Below, piece by piece: positions 41,414 to 49,853 of a stretch of DNA of 51,245 nt. Numbering within the stretch: position 1 is the stretch's first letter; each line of letters begins with the position of its first letter. Source of the DNA: Methanomassiliicoccaceae archaeon (GTDB taxonomy: Archaea; Thermoplasmatota; Thermoplasmata; Methanomassiliicoccales; Methanomethylophilaceae); the NCBI GenBank assembly GCA_031285205.1, contig JAITWO010000024.1, positions 1-51,245 on the forward strand, in the 5' to 3' direction. The notes beneath the pieces were generated by a model. It did no database searches, was not told where the DNA came from, and was given only the letters and a program-made list of their open reading frames with translations. Both the position numbers and the translations under genes were made by a program.

Positions 41414-44131
41414 ATGTATAAAAAAAAGGATCTCATGAAAAGATTCGGTGAAGGGGTGGCGAAGAAACCGTTAGTCCCGTTCGCCCTGCTCATAATGATC
41501 ACCGTTGCCTCTTTGGGAATAATAGCGATGGACCCTCCGTCCTTCGACATGGACGAAGAAAGCTTCACACCGGACAACGAATTCACAAGGGCGAACAGCA
41601 CCATAATTGAAACGTTCGCGACAACGGCGATGGTCACCAGTCTGTTGGACGCCGGGTCCGGCGGGGACATCTTCACGAAGGAATCATTCCTGAACATACT
41701 CGGATACGAACGGCAACTGGCGATGATGGAATATACTTCCGCAGCCACGGGAACGGACGGCAATCCGTATCATTCGGACACGGGGGCATTCATGATAGTA
41801 AGTCCTGTGTCATCCATCGTAGAGGCGTTCGCAGAGAACACACTGGGGATGCCCATACCGGACATGCGCAGTGATCCCGATGCATATTACGGCACTCTGA
41901 TCGGAGTGGTAAGCGATCCGAGCTTCGAGCCCTTGCTGAAAATGGCGGCCTACGGCGTTCTTTCTGACCCCGCAGGGGCGGCGCTCGCATCAATGATAAC
42001 GAGCGACCTTGTGAAGACCGAGATAGCACCCGGGGTGGGCACGGCGTCCGCACGCGGCTGCATGGTGTCCGTTGTGATACTCGACGGCGACCTGGCCATG
42101 ATAGACAAGGGTCAGCTTGGTTTCGAGGGCGATGTGATAGATGCGGCAAAAGGGTTCTCATCAGCCGGCACGGTAAACATCAGCATAAGGGTCGCCGGGA
42201 TGGAGACCATGACGGACGCGATCGGCGACCTGGCGATGAATGACATCTCGAAGTTGCTGGTAATAGCGATAATCGTTATCATCGTGCTGCTGCTGGCGAT
42301 ATACCGTGACATCTCCGACACCCTGATATGTCTTCTCGGCCTGTTGATAGCGATCGTCTGGACATTCGGCGTGTCCACGCTGTTAGGGATACAGATGTCC
42401 ACCATCGCCATCGCGGTGCCGATACTGATACTCGCGTTAGGGATAGATTACAGCCTGCACCTGGTGTTCAGGTACAGGGAGGAAAGGATGTCCGGCCAGG
42501 ATCCGTTGGGGGCGATAGCGAGGACCATGGGCTCGGTGGGCCAGGCATTGGTCCTTGCCACAGTGACGACAGCGATCGCATTCCTTTCATATCTGACATC
42601 CGAGATGTCCGCGCTTGCGGACTTCGGGCTGATGTGTGCGATCGGCATAGTATGCGCGTTCGGCTCGATGATGCTCCTCGTCCCGACGATGCAGACACGC
42701 CGTGACCGCAAGATGGAGAAGAAAGGTAGAACGATGGAGGACACGAGACGCTACAGGAGGTCGGAGAGCCCCAACGGGGATGCGGTAAGCAAAGTGTCCG
42801 CTATTGGCGGCAGGATCGCCGCCAAGAGGCCGTTGGCCGTGATCGGGATAGTTGCTGTACTGATGGTGGGGTTCGGGGTAAGCGCAACGAACCTGTCATA
42901 CGATTTCGACATGTATGAGTTCATACCCGAGGGAACGGACGCATCGGCCACACTGACCTATCTCAACGAGAACTATACATCATCAACGAGCACCACGTCC
43001 GTCCTCATCTACGGGAGCGGCTGGGACATCGAAGTGATACAGGCAATTGAGAATTCACTCGATAATATGTCCGATCCGGTGATCCAAGGACTTCAGTATC
43101 CGGTCACAGGCGATCCTCCGCAGGCCGAGTACATAGGCACTGAATTGAGGGAGTTGGACGGAACATTGGAAAGAATGGCCGCCGCCGATCCTGCGGACAC
43201 GGCCAAACAGATGGCATACGCATACTATCACGGCTTGTATACCAGTGTGTTCGATGCAGGCACCGGCAGACTGTTGCCGATCACGGGCCCGATCGACGCG
43301 GCGGTCAAACAGGCCTTATTAGATGAGATCAAGGCCCTCGTTGGATCCGGCCCGGAACTTTCCGCCGCTGTGGCATCAGTCGTCGGCGAGTACGACGGGA
43401 AGAACATTACGAGGATAATTCTCAGCATGGACGCCTTTACCGAAGACGGCAATGATGCCGCCATAACGATGAGGGACATGATCAACGAAGCATGCACGCC
43501 GCTGGATGCGGCAGGTTTTGAGCACACGACGACAGGGCAGGACATAATCATGTCGTACAGCCTGAAAACAATGAATGACAGTCAGATGACGGCGTTGTTC
43601 ATCACGATAGCATTCGTTGTCATAGTGCTGACGATGTTCATGTACGTGGCAGACCGGAGCTGGCTGCTCGGGGTGATGGCGACCGTCCCGACGCTGATGT
43701 CCGTGGTGATGGTATGGGGAACGATGGCGATGCTGGACATCCCGATGAACGTCATGACCCTGACGATAGCATCGCTCGCCGTAGGCATGGGCGTCACGTA
43801 CGGGATACACATATCCCATCGATACGCCATGGAGCTCAGGAACAGCAGCCCGGAGGAGGCGATAAAGACCGCGACACGGGAGACCGGCAGAGGGGTGTTC
43901 GCCGCCGCGATCACAACGATCGCGGGGTTCGGGGTAATGGTCTTCTCCAAGATCCTCCCGATGTTCCAGTTCGGTGTGATAACTGCATTGGCGATAGGGT
44001 TCGGCTATTTGGGATCGATATTCCTGTTGCCGTCCATGCTCGTGATATGGGGCAGGCATGTGAAGAAGCGCGAGGGACAGCCGAAGCGCGAACGCCCGAA
44101 GTGGGACGAGTACAGCATGAGGATGGACTGA
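41414..44131 (+). CDS. RND/MMPL-family transporter
   Basis: A 905-residue exporter of the RND superfamily (HAE-3/MMPL group). The first helix (about 16-37) is followed by a large external loop, then a bundle of helices (about 275-435) with 'LALGIDYSLHLVFRYREERM' — the DYS charge-relay pair of the family — and 'TTAIAFLSYLTSEMSALADFGLMCAIGIVCAFGSMM' in parts. The second half repeats the plan (helix about 474-494, loop to about 730, then helices to about 890) with 'AVGMGVTYGIHISHRY'. Such proteins move lipids or drugs using the proton gradient. A strong hairpin follows the stop. Confidence 0.9.
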   Translation: MYKKKDLMKRFGEGVAKKPLVPFALLIMITVASLGIIAMDPPSFDMDEESFTPDNEFTRANSTIIETFATTAMVTSLLDAGSGGDIFTKESFLNILGYERQLAMMEYTSAATGTDGNPYHSDTGAFMIVSPVSSIVEAFAENTLGMPIPDMRSDPDAYYGTLIGVVSDPSFEPLLKMAAYGVLSDPAGAALASMITSDLVKTEIAPGVGTASARGCMVSVVILDGDLAMIDKGQLGFEGDVIDAAKGFSSAGTVNISIRVAGMETMTDAIGDLAMNDISKLLVIAIIVIIVLLLAIYRDISDTLICLLGLLIAIVWTFGVSTLLGIQMSTIAIAVPILILALGIDYSLHLVFRYREERMSGQDPLGAIARTMGSVGQALVLATVTTAIAFLSYLTSEMSALADFGLMCAIGIVCAFGSMMLLVPTMQTRRDRKMEKKGRTMEDTRRYRRSESPNGDAVSKVSAIGGRIAAKRPLAVIGIVAVLMVGFGVSATNLSYDFDMYEFIPEGTDASATLTYLNENYTSSTSTTSVLIYGSGWDIEVIQAIENSLDNMSDPVIQGLQYPVTGDPPQAEYIGTELRELDGTLERMAAADPADTAKQMAYAYYHGLYTSVFDAGTGRLLPITGPIDAAVKQALLDEIKALVGSGPELSAAVASVVGEYDGKNITRIILSMDAFTEDGNDAAITMRDMINEACTPLDAAGFEHTTTGQDIIMSYSLKTMNDSQMTALFITIAFVVIVLTMFMYVADRSWLLGVMATVPTLMSVVMVWGTMAMLDIPMNVMTLTIASLAVGMGVTYGIHISHRYAMELRNSSPEEAIKTATRETGRGVFAAAITTIAGFGVMVFSKILPMFQFGVITALAIGFGYLGSIFLLPSMLVIWGRHVKKREGQPKRERPKWDEYSMRMD

Positions 44132-44166
44132 CCGTCCGGAGCAACGAAGCAAAGGACAAATAAACG

Positions 44167-44215
44167 GAGAGGGGGCGAACATCCCCTCTCTTTTCTCATT
44201 TTCCTCATTTTTTCC
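44167..44215 (+). terminator. Strong hairpin and T-rich tract after the RND gene
   Basis: GAGAGGGG (44167-44174) and CCCCTCTC (44183-44190) form a perfect eight-base stem, followed by a T-rich tract (TTTTCTCATTTTCCTCATTTTTTCC). Confidence 0.7.
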
Positions 44216-44293
44216 TCTTCTATCCATCAGTATCAACGATGTTATCCGTCAGAACCGACCCAAAATTTAAATCCACAAAAACAATCAGAGCGC

Positions 44294-45367
44294 ATGGTCC
44301 CTAAAAAGAAGATCGACTCGATCCTCACCGGTTATGACAAGGATGACATAACCGTCGCCACGCTTTGCTCCCACTCATCGCTGCAGATATTCCACGGCGC
44401 ACGCAAAGCGGGTTTCAAGACATTGGGGCTCACGGTTTCTCACAACACGAAGTATTATGATGCCTTTCCGCTCGCAAAGCCGGACGAGATAATCAAATTC
44501 AGAGATCTCGACGAGATAGATGAGAGGGTCGGCGAACTGCATGACCGTAATGCCGTCGTAATACCGCACGGGTCCTTCGTGGAGTACATGGGACCGAAGA
44601 AGTTCGAAGAGCTTGAAGTGCCGGCATACTGCAACCGTGCGGTTCTCCAATGGGAGTCGGACAGGGACATGGAAAGGCAATGGATAACATCCGCAGGCGT
44701 GGCGATGCCCCGTATATACACGGACGCAAGGGAGATCAAGGAGCCGGTGCTCGTGAAGTACCACGGTGCGAAGGGAGGAAGGGGCTTCTTCATCGCAAAG
44801 GATTATCCGGATTTCAAGATGTACATAGACAACACACAGCCTTACACCATTCAGGAGTACGTGCTCGGGACCAGATATTACATGCACTTCTTCTATTCGC
44901 CGTTCAAGGAGGACGGGTATCAGGTATCAAGGGGAGGGTCGCTCGAGCTTTTATCAATAGACAGAAGGGATGAGAGCAATATCGACGAACTATACAAGAT
45001 GGGGTCGTACGACGACCTGAAGAAGCACGGCCTATATCCCTCATTCGTTGTGACGGGGAACATCCCCGTTGTGATAAGGGAATCGCTCCTTCCGAAGGCG
45101 TTCGACATGGCCGAGCGCATAGTGAACCGCTCCTATGAACTGTTCGGAGGGATGTGGGGGCCGTTCTGCCTTGAGACGATAGTCACAGACAAATTGGATT
45201 TCAAACTGTTCGAGATATCGACGAGGATCGTCGCGGGAACGAATCCGTTCATATCGGGGTCGCCGTACGCCGACCTGATATACCCGGGCATGAGCACGGG
45301 CGGAAGGATAGCAAAGGAGTTCAGGGATGGCCTCGCGGCCGGCAAATTCATAGATCTTATGACGTGA
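44294..45367 (+). CDS. purP: FAICAR synthetase PurP (formate-dependent AICAR ligase)
   Basis: A 357-residue ATP-grasp enzyme of archaeal purine synthesis. The N-terminal 'TVATLCSHSSLQIFHGARKAGFKTLGLTV' in parts, 'VIPHGSFVEYMGPKKFEE', 'VKYHGAKGGRGFFIAKDY' (the ATP-grasp loop) and 'ISTRIVAGTNPFISGSPYADL' are diagnostic. It makes FAICAR from AICAR, ATP and formate, the step done by PurH in bacteria. PurP is found in many archaea without folate-based transformylation, which matches a methanogen with tetrahydromethanopterin. The gene stands alone, with its own promoter region. Confidence 0.94.
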   Translation: MVPKKKIDSILTGYDKDDITVATLCSHSSLQIFHGARKAGFKTLGLTVSHNTKYYDAFPLAKPDEIIKFRDLDEIDERVGELHDRNAVVIPHGSFVEYMGPKKFEELEVPAYCNRAVLQWESDRDMERQWITSAGVAMPRIYTDAREIKEPVLVKYHGAKGGRGFFIAKDYPDFKMYIDNTQPYTIQEYVLGTRYYMHFFYSPFKEDGYQVSRGGSLELLSIDRRDESNIDELYKMGSYDDLKKHGLYPSFVVTGNIPVVIRESLLPKAFDMAERIVNRSYELFGGMWGPFCLETIVTDKLDFKLFEISTRIVAGTNPFISGSPYADLIYPGMSTGGRIAKEFRDGLAAGKFIDLMT

Positions 45368-45429
45368 GATGCGTATAAAGACAATATTTACACAAACAAT
45401 ATCTATCAGAGAGTGTTAAGGGAGTGGCG

Positions 45430-46584
45430 ATGGTTTCGAAGAGGCTCATGGATGTCCCGGAATCGGGCACGGTCGCAATAGCGAACCTCGTCAGTCAGCT
45501 CAAGCATGACGGCGTAAATATCGTTTCATTCTCAATGGGGGAGCCGGACTTCGACACCCCCGATAATATAAAACAGGCATGCGTCAGATCGCTGAACGAC
45601 GGGTTCACGCATTACACGCCATCCACCGGCATACCGGAGCTGAGGAAGGCGATAGCCGAGACCACGGCATTCAACAACAAGATCAAATGCACAGCGAAGA
45701 ACGTCCTCGTGACACCGACGAAGCAGGCGCTGTTCATGATAGCGCTGGCATATCTCGACCCGGGAGATGAGGTCATACTGCCGGACCCCGCGTGGGTGTC
45801 ATACGAAGCAGTGATAAGGCTGGCAGGTGCGAAGGCCGTGTACGTTCCGACAAGATTCGAGGACAATTTCCGTATCACGGCGGATATGGTAGCATCCGTG
45901 ATAACACCAAGGACGAAGATGCTCATCCTGAACTCGCCGTCAAACCCGACCGGTTCCGTTCTGCCGCGCAAGACGCTGAAGGGCATCGCCGACCTGTGCA
46001 TCGACCGGAACATCATGGTCCTTTCCGATGAGATCTATGAGCACATAATATACGAAGGCGAGCATGTGTCGATAGCGTCATTCGATGGTATGTTCGACCG
46101 CACATTCACAATATCCGGTCTCTCAAAGACATACGCGATGACAGGGTGGAGGCTCGGCTGGCTGGTCGCACCGGAAAAGATCATCGCCGCCGTCAACAAA
46201 CTGCAGACACACTCGATAACATGTTGCACATCGTTCACACAGCCGGCGGCCGTGGAGGCGCTGAAAGGCCCGCAGGACTCCCGGAAGAGGATGGTCACCG
46301 AGTTCAGGAAGCGCCGCGATCTGGCATTGGATCTGCTCAGTGAGATAAAGGGGCTGGAATGCAACCGCCCGGAAGGTGCGTTCTATCTGTTCCCGAGGTA
46401 CGATCATAAGATGTTGTCCGATGACCTTGCGATGCACCTGATGAAGGAGGCGCACGTCGCGATCACCCCGGGAAGATCGTTCGGGCCGGCAGGCGAGAAC
46501 CATTTCAGACTGTCTTACGCGACCTCCGAAAAGAACATAACAGAAGGCATCGGCAGCATGAAGCGCGCATTCTCTAAGTTATGA
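45430..46584 (+). CDS. Pyridoxal-phosphate aminotransferase, aspartate-type (class I)
   Basis: A 384-residue fold-type I aminotransferase. 'LDVPESGTVAIANLVSQLK'-type start (MDVPESGTVAIAN), 'SMGEPDFDTPDNIK', 'DPAWVSYEAVIRLAGAK', 'NSPSNPTGSV', 'LSDEIYEHIIYEG' and the PLP-lysine motif 'SGLSKTYAMTGWRLGW' (lysine at about residue 232) are clear. The final 'FRLSYATSEKNITEG' holds the substrate-carboxylate arginine. It transfers amino groups between aspartate and 2-oxoglutarate, with some family members specific for other acids. The ATG at 45430 is preferred over GTG at 45424 because AAGGGAG lies before it. Confidence 0.9.
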   Translation: MVSKRLMDVPESGTVAIANLVSQLKHDGVNIVSFSMGEPDFDTPDNIKQACVRSLNDGFTHYTPSTGIPELRKAIAETTAFNNKIKCTAKNVLVTPTKQALFMIALAYLDPGDEVILPDPAWVSYEAVIRLAGAKAVYVPTRFEDNFRITADMVASVITPRTKMLILNSPSNPTGSVLPRKTLKGIADLCIDRNIMVLSDEIYEHIIYEGEHVSIASFDGMFDRTFTISGLSKTYAMTGWRLGWLVAPEKIIAAVNKLQTHSITCCTSFTQPAAVEALKGPQDSRKRMVTEFRKRRDLALDLLSEIKGLECNRPEGAFYLFPRYDHKMLSDDLAMHLMKEAHVAITPGRSFGPAGENHFRLSYATSEKNITEGIGSMKRAFSKL

Positions 46585-46631
46585 ATGTCGTGCTAAACTA
46601 TATATGACGCTCTTAATTAGGGGTTGTTAAA

Positions 46632-46661
46632 CACAGGCACATATGCGCGCACATGCCTGTG
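46632..46661. promoter_or_regulatory. Inverted repeat enclosing a start codon
   Basis: CACAGGCA (46632-46639) and TGCCTGTG (46654-46661) are perfect inverse copies and enclose or overlap the ATG at 46653. In RNA the stem would bury the start codon of the aminotransferase gene; in DNA it could be an operator. The upstream TATA-like TATATAT (46599-46605) puts the RNA start before the repeat. Confidence 0.4.
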
Positions 46662-47747
46662 ATGACATCCAGAGGGAATCCATTGAGCAGAAAACTCTTC
46701 ACCGTAGGGCCGGTCCACGTGGAGGACGAGGTCCTTCAAGCCATGACAAGGCCGATGATCACGCACAGATCCAAAGAATATAAGGCACTTCACGGTTCCG
46801 TCATAGAAAAATTGAAAAAGATACTGGACACGGACAAGGACATCTTCCTGGTGGGCGGGTCCGCGTCAGTGCTGCTGGAGGGGGCGGTAAGGAACGGTGT
46901 CAGGAAGAACGTCCTGGGAATGACCAACGGCTCCTTCGGGGACCGCTGGATAGAGATATCGAAGCTCAACGGCAAAAATGTGAAGGAAATTCATGTTCCA
47001 TGGGGGAAGGCGATCAAGCCCGAGGACATGGAGGGCATGGTCGACAGTTCGATAGAGGCGGTGCACTTCGTCAACAATGAATCATCCACCGGCGTACTGA
47101 GCAGAACGGATGAGATAATAAGCGAAGTGAAAAGACAGAACGACCCGCTGATATTCGTAGACGGAGTCACATCAGTGGCCGGAACAGACCTGAAATTAAG
47201 AAAGAACGAGGCGGACGCACTGATATTCGGGTCGCAGAAGGCGCTCGCGCTCCCGCCGGGACTGGCATTCATCATCGTCAGCGAAAGGCTGATGAAGAAA
47301 GCAAAGGATATACCGGACAGAGGCTTTTACACAGACCTCATCAAACTGAAAAAGAACAATGATGAGAATTATACGTTAACGACGCCCCCCGTGTCGCTGA
47401 TATATGCGCTTGAGTTCCAGTTGGACCGCATGATCGCCGAGGGCATGCAGGCAAGGTACAGGAAGCACAGGGAGATGGCCGATCTTGTAAGGAGATGGGC
47501 ATCGAAATATTCCGGGATGTTCCCCGAGGAAGGGTACATGTCAGACACCATCGGCGTCCTCAACCGCGGCCCGCTGGATTTCGATAAGTTCCACGGGATG
47601 CTGAAATCGAAGGGCTATGAGATATCCAACGGATACGGGGACGTTAAACAAAGAACGTTCAGGATAGGGCACATGGGAGACCTTACCCCGCTAAAGATAA
47701 AAGAACTGCTGAAAGTTATGGATGAGACTATGGAGGAATGTAAATGA
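46653..47747 (+). CDS. Class V aminotransferase, likely phosphoserine or alanine-glyoxylate type
   Basis: A 364-residue PLP enzyme of the SGAT/AGAT class V group: 'LFTVGPVHVEDEVLQAMTRPMITHRSKEY' in parts, 'GMTNGSFGDRWIEIS', 'HFVNNESSTGVLS' and 'IFVDGVTSVAGTDL'. The PLP lysine lies in 'ALIFGSQKALALPPGLAF' (about residue 196). Its ATGA overlap with serA suggests it serves serine synthesis as a phosphoserine transaminase, as related archaeal enzymes do; alanine-glyoxylate transamination cannot be excluded. Alternative ATG at 46662. An inverted repeat surrounds the start. Confidence 0.88.
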   Translation: MPVMTSRGNPLSRKLFTVGPVHVEDEVLQAMTRPMITHRSKEYKALHGSVIEKLKKILDTDKDIFLVGGSASVLLEGAVRNGVRKNVLGMTNGSFGDRWIEISKLNGKNVKEIHVPWGKAIKPEDMEGMVDSSIEAVHFVNNESSTGVLSRTDEIISEVKRQNDPLIFVDGVTSVAGTDLKLRKNEADALIFGSQKALALPPGLAFIIVSERLMKKAKDIPDRGFYTDLIKLKKNNDENYTLTTPPVSLIYALEFQLDRMIAEGMQARYRKHREMADLVRRWASKYSGMFPEEGYMSDTIGVLNRGPLDFDKFHGMLKSKGYEISNGYGDVKQRTFRIGHMGDLTPLKIKELLKVMDETMEECK

Positions 47748-49324
47748 AGCTGCTTGTTTCCGACCCTCTGTCGGAAGAGGGCCTCAAGATACTCACCGCA
47801 TCGGGGATACCTGTTGATGTGAGGCCGGGGCTGAGCGAGGACGCTATATGCGAGATCATCGGCGAATACGACGGGCTGATAATAAGGAGCGGCACCACCG
47901 TGACCAAAAAGATCATCGATGCCGGTAAAAAATTGAAAGTGATCGGCCGCGCAGGCGTTGGCGTCGATAACGTGGATGTTCCGTATGCGACACAGAAAGG
48001 CATACTCGTGATGAACACCCCGTCCGCCAATATAATATCTGCGGCGGAACACTCGCTGGCGATGATGATGTCCCTTGCCCGCATGATCCCGTGGGCACAC
48101 GCATCGGTGCATAAGGGCGAATGGAAGAGAAGCAAATTCACCGGTATCGAACTGTACGGGAAGACCCTCGGGATAATAGGCGTCGGACGTGTAGGCGGCG
48201 AGATAGCGAAACGTGCCAGATCGTTCAACATGACAATGATAGGGTATGATCCGTACTTACCGAAAGAGGTCGCCGACAATCTTTCGGTGAAGCTCACAAC
48301 ACTCGAGGATGTGCTGAGGAACAGCGACATAATGACCATACACACGCCCCTGTTACCCGAGACGAAGGGCCTGATATCGGCGCCGCAGTTCAAGATGATG
48401 AAGAAGAACGCATTGTTGGTCAATGTTGCGCGCGGAGGGATAGTGAACGAGGACGATCTATACGACGCACTGAAGGCCAAGACAATAGCCGGTGCGGCGT
48501 TCGATGTGTTCATCGATGAACCGATCAAGGACGGATGCAGACTGCTTGAACTGGACAACCTTGTCATGACGCCGCACCTCGGCGCGAGCACCGTGGAAGC
48601 GCAGGAGAAGGTGTCCGTGGACATCGCGGAGAATGTGATCGCATACCTGCGCGATAATATCATATCGAACGCAATAAACGCGCCACGCGGCCAGATGGAC
48701 CCGGCGCTCATGCCGTACATACCGCTCGCAGAACGCCTGGGGACGTTCATACGCCAGATCAACGGCAGGAGGCCGATCGATAAGATAGAGGTGATATGCA
48801 GCGGTGAGATAGCGGCGAAGAGCACCAAGATGGTGACGTTGTCGGTGCTCATCGGAGTGATGAGGAGCATCGTCGGTGACACGATAAACACAATAAATGC
48901 GGAATCGATCGCAAAGAGCAAGAACATAAAGGTCACGGAGTCCAAGAATGCGGATTCGCCCGTATACTCGAACATGGTGACGGTGTCGATAACATCCGGA
49001 AAGGATGCATTGAGCGTCCGCGGTACTGTGTTCGCGCAGACGCCGCGCCTGATAGGCATAGACGGCTACTGCTTCGAGATGCCGCTTGACACTGACATTC
49101 TGTTCGCAAGGTATCACGACCGCCCCGGAGTGATAGGGAGTGTCGGCAAGATATTGGGCGAGAATGAGATAAACATCGGCCAGATGACGGTCGGCAGGGA
49201 CACATCCAAAAAAACGGCGATAATGCTCATGGGCGTGGACCACGAGGTGCCGGAGGCGCTGATCAAGAAGATAAGCGACGCAACGGGTTTCAACGAGACG
49301 ATGTACATAGATTTGGTGGAATGA
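47744..49324 (+). CDS. serA: D-3-phosphoglycerate dehydrogenase
   Basis: A 526-residue long-type SerA. Substrate and NAD domains: 'IIRSGTTVTKKIIDAGKKLKVIGRAGVGVDNVDV' in parts, NAD loop 'LGIIGVGRVGGEIAKRA' (about 144-160), catalytic arginine in 'VNVARGGIVNEDDL' (about 230), and the histidine in 'MTPHLGASTVEAQEKV' (about 278). An allosteric-substrate-binding domain (about 315-450) is followed by an ACT domain (about 452-526: 'FARYHDRPGVIGSVGKILGE'). It oxidises 3-phosphoglycerate in the first step of serine synthesis; the ACT domain suggests feedback by serine. Overlaps the aminotransferase gene as ATGA. Confidence 0.95.
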   Translation: MKLLVSDPLSEEGLKILTASGIPVDVRPGLSEDAICEIIGEYDGLIIRSGTTVTKKIIDAGKKLKVIGRAGVGVDNVDVPYATQKGILVMNTPSANIISAAEHSLAMMMSLARMIPWAHASVHKGEWKRSKFTGIELYGKTLGIIGVGRVGGEIAKRARSFNMTMIGYDPYLPKEVADNLSVKLTTLEDVLRNSDIMTIHTPLLPETKGLISAPQFKMMKKNALLVNVARGGIVNEDDLYDALKAKTIAGAAFDVFIDEPIKDGCRLLELDNLVMTPHLGASTVEAQEKVSVDIAENVIAYLRDNIISNAINAPRGQMDPALMPYIPLAERLGTFIRQINGRRPIDKIEVICSGEIAAKSTKMVTLSVLIGVMRSIVGDTINTINAESIAKSKNIKVTESKNADSPVYSNMVTVSITSGKDALSVRGTVFAQTPRLIGIDGYCFEMPLDTDILFARYHDRPGVIGSVGKILGENEINIGQMTVGRDTSKKTAIMLMGVDHEVPEALIKKISDATGFNETMYIDLVE

Positions 49325-49408
49325 CCGTACCGATGTGCTGCGGACGAATGTGTAAACATTATTAAAGAGGGAGGCATACGGTTGCTCAGTTGAGCAGGAG
49401 CCCTCCGC

Positions 49409-49795
49409 ATGTCAATGAAAGTCACTCTAACGGTCGATGACCTGACACTGGCGATACAGAACAGTATAGACGGCAAAGGCATGGACGAGGAGCAGGCATA
49501 CACGCTGGCGCAGCACATCCTCAACTTCTTCGGCTACTCGGACCGGATAATCGACAACATATTAGAACCGGAGGACCGAGACGCATTCTACATGCTGGAG
49601 GACACCGGAATACTGACGACGGAGCGCGAAGAGACCACATTATATGACGGACGGGAATGGAGGATCCACTACTGGCTGTTCAGAAGGGAGCGCATAATCG
49701 AGTTGATGGCCTCCGCCGATCCGAAGAGAAAGGAAGAAGAAGAGGTCTCGGTGTACAGCGAGCTCACGCCCGACATGTGGAAACGCACCAAATGA
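49409..49795 (+). CDS. Small DUF6015-like protein
   Basis: A 128-residue soluble protein. 'LTLAIQNSIDGKGMDEEQAYTLAQHILNFFGYSDRIIDNIL' in parts, then 'EDRDAFYMLEDTGILTTEREETTLYDGREWRIHYW', resembles proteins annotated DUF6015 in Thermoplasmata and Methanomassiliicoccales; I am moderately sure of the match. It has a helical N-half and a wHTH-like 'LEDTGILTTEREE' stretch, so DNA binding is possible. Function unknown. A second ATG (MKV) two codons in is possible. The XPD-type helicase follows. Confidence 0.75.
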   Translation: MSMKVTLTVDDLTLAIQNSIDGKGMDEEQAYTLAQHILNFFGYSDRIIDNILEPEDRDAFYMLEDTGILTTEREETTLYDGREWRIHYWLFRRERIIELMASADPKRKEEEEVSVYSELTPDMWKRTK

Positions 49796-49824
49796 ACATC
49801 ACTTTCGGCCACCTCCTCGCATTG

Positions 49825-49833
49825 TTCTTATAT
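49825..49833 (+). promoter_or_regulatory. TATA-like box of the XPD-family gene
   Basis: TCTTATATC is centred about 25 bases before the GTG at 49854, which supports a leaderless GTG start. Confidence 0.45.
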
Positions 49834-49853
49834 CTGCGCGTTCAGTATTGTTC

